A DNA stretch of 64,000 nucleotides, taken from assembly GCF_007992495.1 (NCBI RefSeq), contig NZ_BKAJ01000045.1, positions 62,001 through 126,000 of the forward strand, given 5' to 3'. The notes beneath the pieces were generated by a model. The model did not search any database, was not told where the DNA came from, and was given only the letters and a program-made list of their open reading frames with translations. A program made the translations under genes and the position numbers. Numbering within the stretch: position 1 is the first letter of the stretch; each line of letters opens with the position of its first letter. This document shows positions 28,964 to 37,175 of the stretch, piece by piece. This stretch comes from Reyranella soli (GTDB lineage Bacteria; Pseudomonadota; Alphaproteobacteria; Reyranellales; Reyranellaceae).

Positions 28964-30229
28964 TCACCTCGTATCTTTAACGGCCGGCAGGTCGATGCGG
29001 AAGCGGCTGCCGCCGCTGTCCGCCGCCAGGCAAACGGCGTCGCCGCCGTGACGGCGGGCGATGTCGAGCACCAGGGCGAGGCCAAGCCCGCTGCCGCGGC
29101 CACTCTCGCTGCCGCCGGCCAGGCGATAGAAGGGCTCGAAGATCCGTTGTCGCTCCGCTGCCGGCACGCCAGGCCCGTGGTCGGAGACCTCGAGGACCGC
29201 ACGTCCACTGTCAGCGGTGACGGAGACCGCGATCGGGCCATCGCCGGCGTAGCGCCGGGCATTCTCCAAGAGATTGCGGATCAGCCGCCGTAGCAGCGTG
29301 CGATCGCCCGATACGGTGACCGGCTGGCCGGTGGCGTCGAGGTCGAAGCGTGCGGCCTCTTCGGCGGCCAGCGCCAGAAGGTCGACCGGTTCGCGATGCT
29401 CCAAAGTCGGCAGGGCTTCCAGTCGGCTGGCCAAAAGGATCTGCTCGATCAGCTGGTCGAGCTCCTCGACGTCGTGCTTCAGCGATTCGCGGGTCTTGGC
29501 GTCGGCGCCCTCGCCCAGCAGTGAAGCGGCGACGGCGATGCGGGCGAGCGGCGTGCGCAGCTCGTGGCTGCAATTGGCGAGCAGCATGCGATGGGCGGCG
29601 ACGAGCTGCTCGATGTGCTCGGCCGAGCGGTTGAAGCTCTGCGCCAGGGCTGCGACCTCGTCGCGGCCCTCGACCTTCACCCGCGCGCCAAGATCGTTGC
29701 CGAACTGCTCGACGCCGGCCTTCAGACGCTCGAGCCGTCGGCCGAGCCCCCGCACCACGGGATAAGCGCCGACGGCGACCGCCAGCGCCACCAAGGCGAG
29801 AAAGGCGGTGATCCAGAAGGTCGGGCTGATCGGCCGGTCCCGCACCTGGCGGGCGACCAGCCAGCGTCCGTCGGGCAGCAGCAGGGTGAAGTTCGGTCCC
29901 CCTGGACCCCGCCGCCAGCCCTGTCGTGCGTTTCTGTGGTCGAAGCGCGGCGGTGGCTTGCCCGCCATGGCGATCATGGTGCCGTTGGGCCGGTAGAGCG
30001 CGATGTCGAAGCGAAGCTTGCGATACAGCGATTCGACCGCCGCCTGCTGCTCGCGCGCCGGCGCATCGGCATCGGGCAGCAGCGCACCGGTGAGCTCCGC
30101 GGCGACCTCGAAATATTGCGGTGTCCGCGCATCGTCGTCGGCCAGCCGCCACAACAATGCGGCCGCGCCGACGAACACCGCCAGCACGACGAGGATGGTG
30201 AGATAGAACTGGAGGTAGAGGCGCTGCAT
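28964..30229 (-). CDS. sensor histidine kinase, CpxA-like
   Basis: A 421-residue membrane kinase. Helices at residues 7-27 and 137-160 enclose a ~110-residue periplasmic sensor. A HAMP domain follows, then the phospho-acceptor His222 (CSHELRTPLAR) and the ATPase boxes (LIRNLLENARRYA, DHGPGVP, GSGLGLALV). This is the architecture of CpxA. It is downstream of an OmpR-type regulator and a CpxP/Spy-like periplasmic protein in the same direction, and an exact CpxR box precedes that operon. So it probably senses envelope damage or misfolded protein. A 140-bp repeat element separates it from the regulator gene. Confidence 0.88.
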   Translation of the reverse strand: MQRLYLQFYLTILVVLAVFVGAAALLWRLADDDARTPQYFEVAAELTGALLPDADAPAREQQAAVESLYRKLRFDIALYRPNGTMIAMAGKPPPRFDHRNARQGWRRGPGGPNFTLLLPDGRWLVARQVRDRPISPTFWITAFLALVALAVAVGAYPVVRGLGRRLERLKAGVEQFGNDLGARVKVEGRDEVAALAQSFNRSAEHIEQLVAAHRMLLANCSHELRTPLARIAVAASLLGEGADAKTRESLKHDVEELDQLIEQILLASRLEALPTLEHREPVDLLALAAEEAARFDLDATGQPVTVSGDRTLLRRLIRNLLENARRYAGDGPIAVSVTADSGRAVLEVSDHGPGVPAAERQRIFEPFYRLAGGSESGRGSGLGLALVLDIARRHGGDAVCLAADSGGSRFRIDLPAVKDTR

Positions 30230-30246
30230 CGCTCAGACCTCCTCAT

Positions 30247-30385
30247 TCTCCTCCCCCGTCATACGGGGGAGGGTAGGGAGGGGGAGAGCCGCACCGGTGA
30301 TGCCGAAGATTTCAGATCTGAAATACGCCGACACCTCGACGGATGCCTTCCCCCTCTCGGCCTCCCCCGTATGACGGGAGAGGTG
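30247..30385. repeat. 140-bp palindromic interspersed element, copy 3
   Basis: Same structure as copies at 7285 and 27515. The left hairpin is intact and the right one decayed (CCTCCCCC against GGGAGAGG). The central TTCAGATCTGAA is at about 30311-30322. It sits inside the cpxR-cpxA-like operon, between regulator and kinase. Confidence 0.87.
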
Positions 30386-30414
30386 AAAGAGGGAGTCGAG
30401 GTGAACGAGGGGCA

Positions 30415-31140
30415 TCACCGGTCCTGATCCTTGGCGAAGACGTAGCCCGCGCCGCGGATCGTCAGGATGCGCCGGGGCTTCTTCGGGTCGTCCTCGATGG
30501 CGGCACGGATGCGCGAGATGTGGACGTCGACCGAGCGGTCGAAGGCCTCGAGCTTCTCGCCCTTCAGCAGGTCCATCAGCGCGTCGCGCGACAGCACGCG
30601 GCCGGCGCGCTCGGCCAGCGCCAGCAGCAGTGCGAACTGGTAGGAGGTGATGGTGCGCTCCTCGCCGTCGACGCGCACCACGCGCGCGCCCTTGTCGATC
30701 TCGAGCCGGCCGAAGCTGAGCGTCTCGCTCCTCGCCGGCGTGCCCTTGCGGCGCAGGATGGCGCGCAGGCGGGCCTGCAGCTCGCGCGGCTCGAAGGGTT
30801 TGGCGAGATAGTCGTCGGCGCCGACCTCCAGGCCGATCACGCGGTCCATCGGCTCGCCGCGCGCCGTCAGCATCAGGATCGGCAGGTCGCTCACGGTGCG
30901 CAGGCGGCGGCAGAGATCGAGGCCGTCGGCGTCTGGCAGCATGAGATCGAGGATGATGGCGTCGAAGGTCTCGCGCTTCAGCAGCGCCTCTCCGTCACGC
31001 GCGGTGCCGGCGATGGTCAAACGAAAGCCCGCCCCGCCGAGATAGTCGGAGACCATCCCGGCGAGGCGGCTGTCGTCATCGATCATCAGGATGCGCTCGG
31101 CCATCATCTCAGTATCAGGCCGCATCGCACCGGATGTCAT
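30415..31140 (-). CDS. OmpR/CpxR-family response regulator
   Basis: A 241-residue regulator. The receiver has the acidic pocket (MIDDD, residues 19-23), the phospho-acceptor Asp65 (IILDLMLPDADG), and the lysine in DYLAKPFEP. The output is an OmpR-type winged helix ending in VDVHISRIRAAIEDDP ... IRGAGYVF. Starts at 31140, 31107 or 31104 are possible; the first has AAGG about 7 bp upstream and is 6 bp from the previous stop. It is the middle gene of a CpxP-like, regulator, kinase operon. The CpxR box GTAAA-N5-GTAAA upstream of the operon suggests that it drives its own expression. Confidence 0.9.
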   Translation of the reverse strand: MTSGAMRPDTEMMAERILMIDDDSRLAGMVSDYLGGAGFRLTIAGTARDGEALLKRETFDAIILDLMLPDADGLDLCRRLRTVSDLPILMLTARGEPMDRVIGLEVGADDYLAKPFEPRELQARLRAILRRKGTPARSETLSFGRLEIDKGARVVRVDGEERTITSYQFALLLALAERAGRVLSRDALMDLLKGEKLEAFDRSVDVHISRIRAAIEDDPKKPRRILTIRGAGYVFAKDQDR

Positions 31141-31146
31141 CTAGCC

Positions 31147-31611
31147 TTAGCCGTGCCGCTTGCCGTGCCCCTCGCTCCACGCCTTGAAGAAGGCCTGGCG
31201 CTGCGAAGCATTCAGCACGTTCCCGGCATCGACCAGCGCCTTGGTGAAGCGCTTGGAGCTGGCGTCGGCGATCTTCATCTGCTCGGCGCGGATCTGCTCG
31301 ATCTTCGCCGGGTCGATGGTCGGGGCCTGCATTGCCGCTTCCATTGCCTTGCGGTTCTCGACGCGCTGGCCGTGGAACGCCTTCATGTCGGTGAAGGCGG
31401 CCTGCAGGATCGTGCTGACCTGCTTCTTCTGGTCGGTCGAGGCGTCGGTACCCGACAGGGCCTTGTCCACGCGCTTCTCGATGCGCTGCTGGAACTTGGC
31501 AGGGTCGAAGGCCTGGCCGTCGGCCTTGGCGAACGCCACGCCGCCGGCCGTCGCCGCGATGCTGCCGGCCAGGAGGGCCGCGAACATCGTCTTCATACTG
31601 AGGTTTGCCAT
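31147..31611 (-). CDS. Spy/CpxP-like periplasmic protein
   Basis: A 154-residue protein with a signal peptide (residues 1-28, MFAALLAGSIAATAGGVAFA). The mature part is all-helical and charged, with repeats of the LTxxQ kind softened to STDQKKQVSTIL and LNASQRQAFFKAW, and ends in a His/Lys-rich tail (GHGKRHG). Spy and CpxP are cradle-shaped periplasmic chaperones; CpxP also dampens CpxA. AACGGAG lies before the ATG at 31611. It is the first gene of the stress operon and sits 81 bp from the CpxR box. In E. coli cpxP is divergent from cpxRA; here all three run the same way. Confidence 0.82.
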   Translation of the reverse strand: MANLSMKTMFAALLAGSIAATAGGVAFAKADGQAFDPAKFQQRIEKRVDKALSGTDASTDQKKQVSTILQAAFTDMKAFHGQRVENRKAMEAAMQAPTIDPAKIEQIRAEQMKIADASSKRFTKALVDAGNVLNASQRQAFFKAWSEGHGKRHG

Positions 31612-31691
31612 GTCAATCTCCGTTGTTTCGGGTGAGGTGGTCCCTGTGGCGGTGATATGGGGCCGGCCGGTTTCGCGTCCCTCTCTGGGGT

Positions 31692-31706
31692 GTAAAGTTC
31701 TGTAAA
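31692..31706. promoter_or_regulatory. CpxR box GTAAA-N5-GTAAA
   Basis: GTAAA-GTTCT-GTAAA matches the E. coli CpxR consensus exactly. It lies in the 96-bp gap between the CpxP-like operon (minus strand, start 31611) and the GNAT gene, and ends one base before the GNAT ATG. It supports identifying the operon as Cpx-like. Confidence 0.75.
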
Positions 31707-31707
31707 G

Positions 31708-32223
31708 ATGACCCTGCTCAAGACGGACCGGCTGACCCTTCGGCTGCTCGTGCCCGACGACGCCGAGCCCTACGCCGTCATGCGTTTCCACCCGGAAGTG
31801 GCGAAATGGCTGCCGCCGGCGCAAGGCGATCCCTTTGACGCGGCGCGCGCCACCATCAGCCGCTTCGCCGCGGCTTGGCAGGAACGGCGGTACGCGCCGT
31901 GGGGCGTTTTCCTTGGCGACAGGCTGATCGGCCATGGCGGCTTGAATTTCGTGCCGGAGTTCGAGGCGACCGAGGTGCTGTGGGCGTTGCATCCGGATGC
32001 CTGGGGCCGCGGCTACGCCACGGAGGTGGCGCGTGCGGCGCTCGCCTATGGCTTCGACACGCTTGAGCTCGACCTGATCTTCGCCATTACGCTGCCCGAC
32101 AACCTCGCCTCGCAGGCGGTGATGAAGCGGCTCGGCCTCACCTATCGCCGCCGCGTCGACTACAAGGCGTTCACCGACATCGTCTGGTACGACATCGACC
32201 GCGATTCCTGGAAAGCACTTTAG
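31708..32223 (+). CDS. GNAT N-acetyltransferase, RimJ/RimL type
   Basis: A 171-residue acetyltransferase. It begins LLKTDRLTLRLLVPDDAE, the usual RimJ/RimL opening, and carries the acetyl-CoA motif in DAWGRGYATEVARAALAYGF, with SQAVMKRLGLTYRRRVDY near the end. The substrate is unknown; family members acetylate ribosomal protein N-termini, antibiotics or amines. No good ribosome site precedes ATG 31708 because the CpxR box occupies that place, so regulator binding could interfere with its expression. Its stop overlaps the stop of the convergent kinase gene by two bases. Confidence 0.85.
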   Translation: MTLLKTDRLTLRLLVPDDAEPYAVMRFHPEVAKWLPPAQGDPFDAARATISRFAAAWQERRYAPWGVFLGDRLIGHGGLNFVPEFEATEVLWALHPDAWGRGYATEVARAALAYGFDTLELDLIFAITLPDNLASQAVMKRLGLTYRRRVDYKAFTDIVWYDIDRDSWKAL

Positions 32224-34370
32224 ACCGAGGCTGCGCCGGGCAGGTCGATCTGGAAGACGGCGCCCTCCGTGGACGGCAGCAGCGACAGCGTGCCGCCTGA
32301 TTCGCGCACGATGCCGAAGGACAGCGACAGGCCGAGGCCGGTTCCCTGGCCGGTCGGCTTGGAGGTGAAGAAGGGCTCGAAGATGCGCTCGCGGATCTCG
32401 ACCGGCACGCCGGGTCCGTTGTCGGCAATGGTGATGAGAACGTGACCGTCGCCGCCGCGTCCGACGGACAGCACGATCGTCTTGTCGGGACGCATCGATT
32501 GCAGCAGCGCATCGCGGGCATTGACCAGCAGGTTGACCAGCGCCTGCTCCAGCAGGTTCTGGTGGCTTTGCACCATCAGCGCCTGTTCACCGAGCTCTTC
32601 GCGGACCGTGATGCCGCCGTTGCGCAGGCGCTGGCCGACCAGGATGAGCGCGCCGCGGCATGCCTCGCGCACATCGAACAGGGCAGGCCCGCGGTCAGGC
32701 GTGCGCCCGAACACGCGCATGCGGGTCAGGACCGAGGCGGCGCGGTCGACCTGGGCCATGATGCGGCCGAGCTTGCCGGCGACGAACGGGCGCAACTCGC
32801 TATCGCTGAGAGGTGGGCGAAAGCCCGGTTCGCGGGGCTCTGGCGGTGCGACCTCGGACAGGGCGTTTTGCGCCGCCATCTTGATGACGTTCAGGGGCTG
32901 GCTGAGTTCGTGTGCCATGCCGGTGGTCATTTCGCCCAGGGTGACGAGCTTCGCCGTCTGGGCGATGGCCTGCAGCGCCTGGTGACGCAGCGTCTCGTCG
33001 TGTCCCATCAGGATCGTGCAGTCGCCGATCTCGGGCAGCGATCGATGTGACAGCGAGAAATGCAGGTAGTGCGTGGCGTCGCCGGGCCGCACAAGCTGGA
33101 GATCGACCTCGATGCCGCGCGCGTCGTCGCCGGCGGCGAAGGCGAGGATGGGCGCGGCGCCGCGCACGGCTTCGTCGCGCAGGATGTCGCCGGCCTCCTT
33201 GTCGCGGGCGATGACCTGGCGAAAGCGGTCGTTGCAGTAGATCACGTGGCCTTGGCGGTCGAGCACGGCGCACAGCGCCGTCGGGGTGTCGATCAGGGCC
33301 GTCAGCAGGCGGCGCTCCGAAGCCAGCCGCGCCGCCGCTTCGGCGCGCGCGCTCAGCCGCAGGATCTGGGCGGCGACGAGGACGGCGACGGCGCTCAGCA
33401 ACAGCGCCAGGGTCAGGATGAAATAGAGGCGTTCCCGCCACTGGCCGAGATAGGTCTTGTCGCCGATCGTCACGGTGATCAGCACAGGAAAGCCATCGAC
33501 CAGGCGTGACGAGACGATGCGTCGTTCCGAATCCGATGGCTGCCACCATGTCGGTTCGCGCGTGATCTCGGCGGCGCCGGAGAGGCCGTTGCGGATCATA
33601 CGGATCGGCTGGGCGTCGGCGTAGGTCTTGCCCATCAGGTCGGGCACGTTCAACGTCGTCGCAAGCAGTGCCCCGTCGGTCCGGAACAGGGATACCGAGC
33701 TGTTCTCGCCGAGCGAGATCAGGCGAAACAGGTTGGAAAAGGAGGCGGCTTCGATGCCGACGACGGCGACGCCCAGCAACTGGCCGTTCTTGGATTTGAT
33801 CCGGCGCGACAGATAGAACGTCCAGCGCTCGCTGCTGACGTCGGGCAGGGCGCGGCTGATCGAGACCGGCGGGCTGTCGGGGCCGACCTGGGCCAGGAAG
33901 GTCTCGCGCTCGCCGATATAGACCGGCGGCGGCGGCCAGTCGGTCGACGAGTTGAGGATATGGCCCTCCTTGTTGAAGATCGAGGCAACGCTGACCTGAG
34001 GCAGGCCGGCCAGGCGATCGCGTATGGCCTCGTGGAAGCGACGCTGCTTCATGGCATCGGCGAACTGCGCCTCCGACACGATGTCCTCGTCGGTGATCCA
34101 GTCCAGCATCGACCGCAACATGAGGTCGGTCGCGACCAGGGTCTGCTGGGCATAGGCCGCGGTGGTCAGGCTGAAATTGGCCGCCGTCCGCTTCCAGTCG
34201 CCCACGGCGTCGCGGTGGCTTTGCCAGATCACGCCGCCGGTGACGCCCCACAACAGCACAATGTTGAGGGCCGCAATGACGAGGATCCCGCGTCCGCTGG
34301 AACTCCAGAGTGAGCCCTGCTGCCGCCGCCCGGAGCGCCGGGCTTGCAACAAGGTGTCTAGCTGGCTCAA
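32220..34370 (-). CDS. Cache/PAS-type sensor histidine kinase
   Basis: The most likely start is TTG 34370, which has GGGAGGGAG 5-6 bp upstream and gives 716 residues; the frame stays open for 43 codons further. One membrane helix near residues 30-50 and another near 315-335 bracket a ~260-residue periplasmic part with the look of a Cache sensor. A PAS domain follows (about residues 350-460, ALIDTPTALCAVLDRQGHVIYCNDRF), then the H-box at His487 (GMAHELSQPLNVIK) and the ATPase boxes NLLVNARDAL, DNGPGVP, GQGTGLGLSL. The HELSQPLNVI form is that of the DctB/FixL group. It is divergent from a response regulator gene 158 bp away, its probable partner. Confidence 0.87.
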   Translation of the reverse strand: MSQLDTLLQARRSGRRQQGSLWSSSGRGILVIAALNIVLLWGVTGGVIWQSHRDAVGDWKRTAANFSLTTAAYAQQTLVATDLMLRSMLDWITDEDIVSEAQFADAMKQRRFHEAIRDRLAGLPQVSVASIFNKEGHILNSSTDWPPPPVYIGERETFLAQVGPDSPPVSISRALPDVSSERWTFYLSRRIKSKNGQLLGVAVVGIEAASFSNLFRLISLGENSSVSLFRTDGALLATTLNVPDLMGKTYADAQPIRMIRNGLSGAAEITREPTWWQPSDSERRIVSSRLVDGFPVLITVTIGDKTYLGQWRERLYFILTLALLLSAVAVLVAAQILRLSARAEAAARLASERRLLTALIDTPTALCAVLDRQGHVIYCNDRFRQVIARDKEAGDILRDEAVRGAAPILAFAAGDDARGIEVDLQLVRPGDATHYLHFSLSHRSLPEIGDCTILMGHDETLRHQALQAIAQTAKLVTLGEMTTGMAHELSQPLNVIKMAAQNALSEVAPPEPREPGFRPPLSDSELRPFVAGKLGRIMAQVDRAASVLTRMRVFGRTPDRGPALFDVREACRGALILVGQRLRNGGITVREELGEQALMVQSHQNLLEQALVNLLVNARDALLQSMRPDKTIVLSVGRGGDGHVLITIADNGPGVPVEIRERIFEPFFTSKPTGQGTGLGLSLSFGIVRESGGTLSLLPSTEGAVFQIDLPGAASV

Positions 34371-34528
34371 AGAGCTCCCTCCCGAGGAGACGCTTTGCAG
34401 ATATTTGCGGACGCACACAACCGGGCAGCCAACGCCTGCCAAAAACCCCGTCGCAATATGCACCGCTTGACGGCCGGGCGTTCCCGCAAAAGTATCCAAT
34501 TCGGATGCATTCGCCGGGAGCGAGGCAA

Positions 34529-35353
34529 ATGGAAAGGCCGGAGACGACCGCCCAGGACGAACGATCGCTCGACGTCCTGGTGGTCGATGACGACCGGGAC
34601 GCCGTCGAGGAGCTCGTCGAGTACCTCAGCAAGGCCAACCTGCGCTGCTGGCCCGCCGCCGACGGCTGGGCGGCCCTGCAGGTCCTGGCCGACGGCCATC
34701 GACCGCAGGTCGTCGTGACGGACCTCAGGATGCCGGAGTTGAGCGGCATGGAGTTCGCCGAACGGTTGAGCCAACTCGGTGAAGGCGAGCGGCCCGAGAT
34801 CATCTTTGTCAGCGGCAATGCCGGTTTCGATGATGCCGTGCAGGCGATCAGGCTGGGCGCGCGCGACATGCTGACCAAGCCGATCGATGGCCCGCGCCTG
34901 GTCCGGGCGGTGAAGTCCGCCCAGCACGCCCGCCAGATGAGGCTGCGCGCGAAGGAAGCAGCGCCGGCACCGCCGGTCAGCAAGGCAAAAGCGGCCGAGG
35001 ACGGCGGTCCGATCGCCCGTAAGCGCGCCGCCCTCAGCGAGCTCAAGACCATGCGCCGGCTGCGCAGCCAGTACTTTCCGGCCGAGCTGTTCTCCGACCC
35101 GTGCTGGGAGATGCTGCTCGATCTCTACGATGCCGCGCTGGTCGGCGCCGAAGTGACGGTGACCAGCCTGGGCGCCGCGTCGGGTGTGCCGCAGACGACG
35201 GCGCTGCGGCGCATGGAAACGCTGCAGGCCCACCTTCTGATCGTTCGGGCCGAGGACAAGGCCGACAAGCGCCGGACCATCATCAAGCTCAGTGATGTCG
35301 GCATGCACGCCGTTGAGAACTTCTTCGAGACCTACCTTGGGAGCCGGACATGA
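34529..35353 (+). CDS. response regulator with MarR-like winged-helix output domain
   Basis: A 274-residue protein. The receiver (residues 14-125) has the acidic residues VDDD, phospho-acceptor Asp65 (VVTDLRMPELSG), and Lys117 (DMLTKPID). A ~65-residue Ala/Lys-rich linker follows. The C-terminal part (about residues 190-270) reads SLGAASGVPQTTALRRMETL ... KADKRRTIIKLSDVGM, a winged helix most like MarR proteins rather than OmpR, NarL or NtrC. GGGAGCGAGG precedes ATG 34529; an upstream in-frame ATG at 34505 is less likely. Divergent from the Cache/PAS kinase and followed by a single-domain receiver, so the three probably form one signalling cluster. Confidence 0.85.
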   Translation: MERPETTAQDERSLDVLVVDDDRDAVEELVEYLSKANLRCWPAADGWAALQVLADGHRPQVVVTDLRMPELSGMEFAERLSQLGEGERPEIIFVSGNAGFDDAVQAIRLGARDMLTKPIDGPRLVRAVKSAQHARQMRLRAKEAAPAPPVSKAKAAEDGGPIARKRAALSELKTMRRLRSQYFPAELFSDPCWEMLLDLYDAALVGAEVTVTSLGAASGVPQTTALRRMETLQAHLLIVRAEDKADKRRTIIKLSDVGMHAVENFFETYLGSRT

Positions 35354-35398
35354 ACCGACGCTCCAGCTTCCAATTTACTTGAGAGTGCAAAAAGACAG

Positions 35399-35428
35399 TT
35401 GACCTCAGGATATCGTCGAGCCTTAAAT
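35399..35428 (+). promoter_or_regulatory. possible sigma-70 promoter before the single-domain receiver gene
   Basis: TTGACC (35399-35404) and TTAAAT (35423-35428) are spaced by 18 bp in the 152-bp gap upstream of the gene at 35506. The -10 box is only a fair match. Confidence 0.4.
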
Positions 35429-35505
35429 TCCGACAAGCGCCTGTGTAATTCCGCCGTAAGCGAGGGGTGAACCCTCCTGCAGCCGGGCTCGCTGGGAAAC
35501 GGGCA

Positions 35506-35880
35506 ATGAACATCCTGGTTGTCGAGGACGACGCGGATCTATGCGTCGAGATCGTCGAATACCTGGAACGTCGCAACCATCAGGTCAGCGGGCGAGGGAC
35601 CGTGGCGGCCGCGCGCCAGGCGCTGGCGGCGATGGTCGCCAAGGGAGAGCTCGACGGGGTCGTGTGCGACGTCGGGCTGCCGGACGGCGACGGCTTGCGC
35701 CTCTACATCGACAGCGCGGCGCTGGCGCCCAACTGCCGTTGGATCCTGATGTCGGGCGCCCACGACACGGAGCGTCTGCGGCTCGCGCTCAAGGACATGA
35801 AGACCAAGCCGGTCGTCCTGGAGAAACCGCTGCCGCTCAAGTTGTTGTGTAACGCGCTGGAAGAGGGTCGCGACCGATAA
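35506..35880 (+). CDS. single-domain response regulator (receiver only)
   Basis: A 124-residue receiver with no output domain. The acidic pair is at residues 8-9 (VVEDD), the phospho-acceptor is Asp55 (VVCDVGLPDGDG), the switch serine is in ILMSGAHD, and the lysine is Lys107 (VLEKPLPLK). Such proteins pass phosphate in relays or act through protein contact. It lies downstream of the MarR-type regulator and the divergent kinase, so it is probably in the same pathway. ATG 35506 is chosen because MNILVVEDD is the normal receiver start; the ribosome site (GGGAAACGGG) is weak. Confidence 0.87.
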   Translation: MNILVVEDDADLCVEIVEYLERRNHQVSGRGTVAAARQALAAMVAKGELDGVVCDVGLPDGDGLRLYIDSAALAPNCRWILMSGAHDTERLRLALKDMKTKPVVLEKPLPLKLLCNALEEGRDR

Positions 35881-35926
35881 GGCAGCGATCCGAACGATCC
35901 CGGACACATTTCCCGAGCCGATTCGA

Positions 35927-35953
35927 GGCCGTAAATCCAAGCGGTTTACGGCC
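35927..35953. terminator. 9-bp hairpin after the receiver gene
   Basis: GGCCGTAAA and TTTACGGCC pair perfectly around a 9-nt loop, 47 bp past the stop at 35880. No T run follows, so termination is uncertain. Confidence 0.35.
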
Positions 35954-36071
35954 GCCACGTGCTGACATCTCCAATCCGGATCGATCGTCCCTCCATAGCG
36001 GACCGGTTGAGCAGCGACAGCCGTGACAGACCTTGCAGAATGCCGACGTTCATTAAGCGTGGGGGCTCTGC

Positions 36072-36320
36072 ATGGTCATCAACGGTACAGCGGTTCTCGC
36101 CTTCGGCATCATGTCGGTGATCGGTGTTGCCGTTCACAACAACCATCGAGCCAATGCCGCCAGTCCGACCATTGCCGCCGTTGAGATGGCCGCGGCCTCG
36201 CGCGAGAGCGCTACGAGCGAACTGCCACCCGGCTATTGGGGCAACCCTGCTACGTCGCCCCTCGCCGGTTTCACGCCGCTCGCGCTACCGCCTGCGCGTC
36301 CGATCCTGCGGCTCAACTGA
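36072..36320 (+). CDS. small hypothetical protein, possible signal or membrane helix
   Basis: An 82-residue open frame starting at ATG 36072. Residues 5-22 (GTAVLAFGIMSVIGVAVH) form one hydrophobic helix, followed by an Ala/Ser-rich stretch and PPGYWGNPATSP. No similarity is recognised. The ribosome site (GTGGGGG) is weak. It occupies the gap between the receiver gene and hisN, ending 22 bp from the hisN stop. It may be a real small exported protein or a chance frame. Confidence 0.35.
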   Translation: MVINGTAVLAFGIMSVIGVAVHNNHRANAASPTIAAVEMAAASRESATSELPPGYWGNPATSPLAGFTPLALPPARPILRLN

Positions 36321-36341
36321 GCTGCGGCGGAAGGCTGGCGA

Positions 36342-37160
36342 TCAGCCGAGCTGGCGACGCTTCTCTGGCGCGCCGGAATCGTCGCCGTTCAGCACGGCCG
36401 AGGCGGCGCGGTGGGTGGCGGGATCGCCCGCCGCCAGCACCGATCCGTCGGAATTCATGTCGAGCTCGCTGCCCTGCCAGTCGGTGATCAGGCCGCCCGC
36501 GCCTTTGACCACGGGGACGAGGGCTGCGAAGTCGTAGAGCTTCAGGGAATTCTCGACCACCAGGTCGACATGGCCCGAGGCCAGCAGCCCGTAGGCGTAG
36601 CAGTCGCCACCCCAACGGAAGAGCTTCACCCGCTGGGTCAACGCCGCGTGGCGCTTCTCCCATTCGCCCGGGAACATGATCGGCGCCGTCGAGTACATGT
36701 AGGCATTCGCGAGGTCGGCGCAGGCACGCACAGCGATCGGCTGGCCGTTGAAGGTCGAGCGTTCGCCCGCAACGCCCAGCCAGCGCTCGCCGAGGATAGG
36801 CTGGTCGATGATGCCCAACACGGGCTTGCCGTGATGCAGCAGCGCGATCAGCGTGCCGAAGATCGGCAGGCCGGTGATGAAGGCCTTGGTGCCGTCGATC
36901 GGATCGAGCACCCAGACGTAGTCGGCGTCTGTGCGCACAGCGCCGTGCTCCTCGCCGAACACGCCATGCTGCGGCACGTGCTCGGTGAGCAGCGCGCGCA
37001 TGGCGGTCTCGGCCTCGCGATCGGCGATGGTGACGGGGCTCGCGTCGGTCTTGTCGTCGACCGCGACGGCAGTGCGGAAGTAGCGCCTGGCGATCGGCCG
37101 TGCCGCGTCGGCAAGACGCTCAGCCAGCGCGACCAGCTCGGCAGGAACCGACCCCGCCAT
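36342..37160 (-). CDS. hisN: histidinol-phosphatase, inositol-monophosphatase type (HisN)
   Basis: A 272-residue member of the inositol monophosphatase fold. Metal ligands are in GVFGEEHG, in WVLDPIDGTKAFITG, and in the C-terminal KLYDFAALVPVVKGAGG. RWGGDCYAYGLLASG is typical of the HisN branch, which removes phosphate from histidinol phosphate in organisms without the bifunctional HisB. The window's HisB (25.9 kb) is indeed monofunctional, which supports this call. It lies 15 bp downstream of the cytochrome c gene on the same strand. An inositol monophosphatase or CysQ-like role is less likely. Confidence 0.88.
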   Translation of the reverse strand: MAGSVPAELVALAERLADAARPIARRYFRTAVAVDDKTDASPVTIADREAETAMRALLTEHVPQHGVFGEEHGAVRTDADYVWVLDPIDGTKAFITGLPIFGTLIALLHHGKPVLGIIDQPILGERWLGVAGERSTFNGQPIAVRACADLANAYMYSTAPIMFPGEWEKRHAALTQRVKLFRWGGDCYAYGLLASGHVDLVVENSLKLYDFAALVPVVKGAGGLITDWQGSELDMNSDGSVLAAGDPATHRAASAVLNGDDSGAPEKRRQLG

Positions 37161-37175
37161 GTTGTTGTCCGGGCC

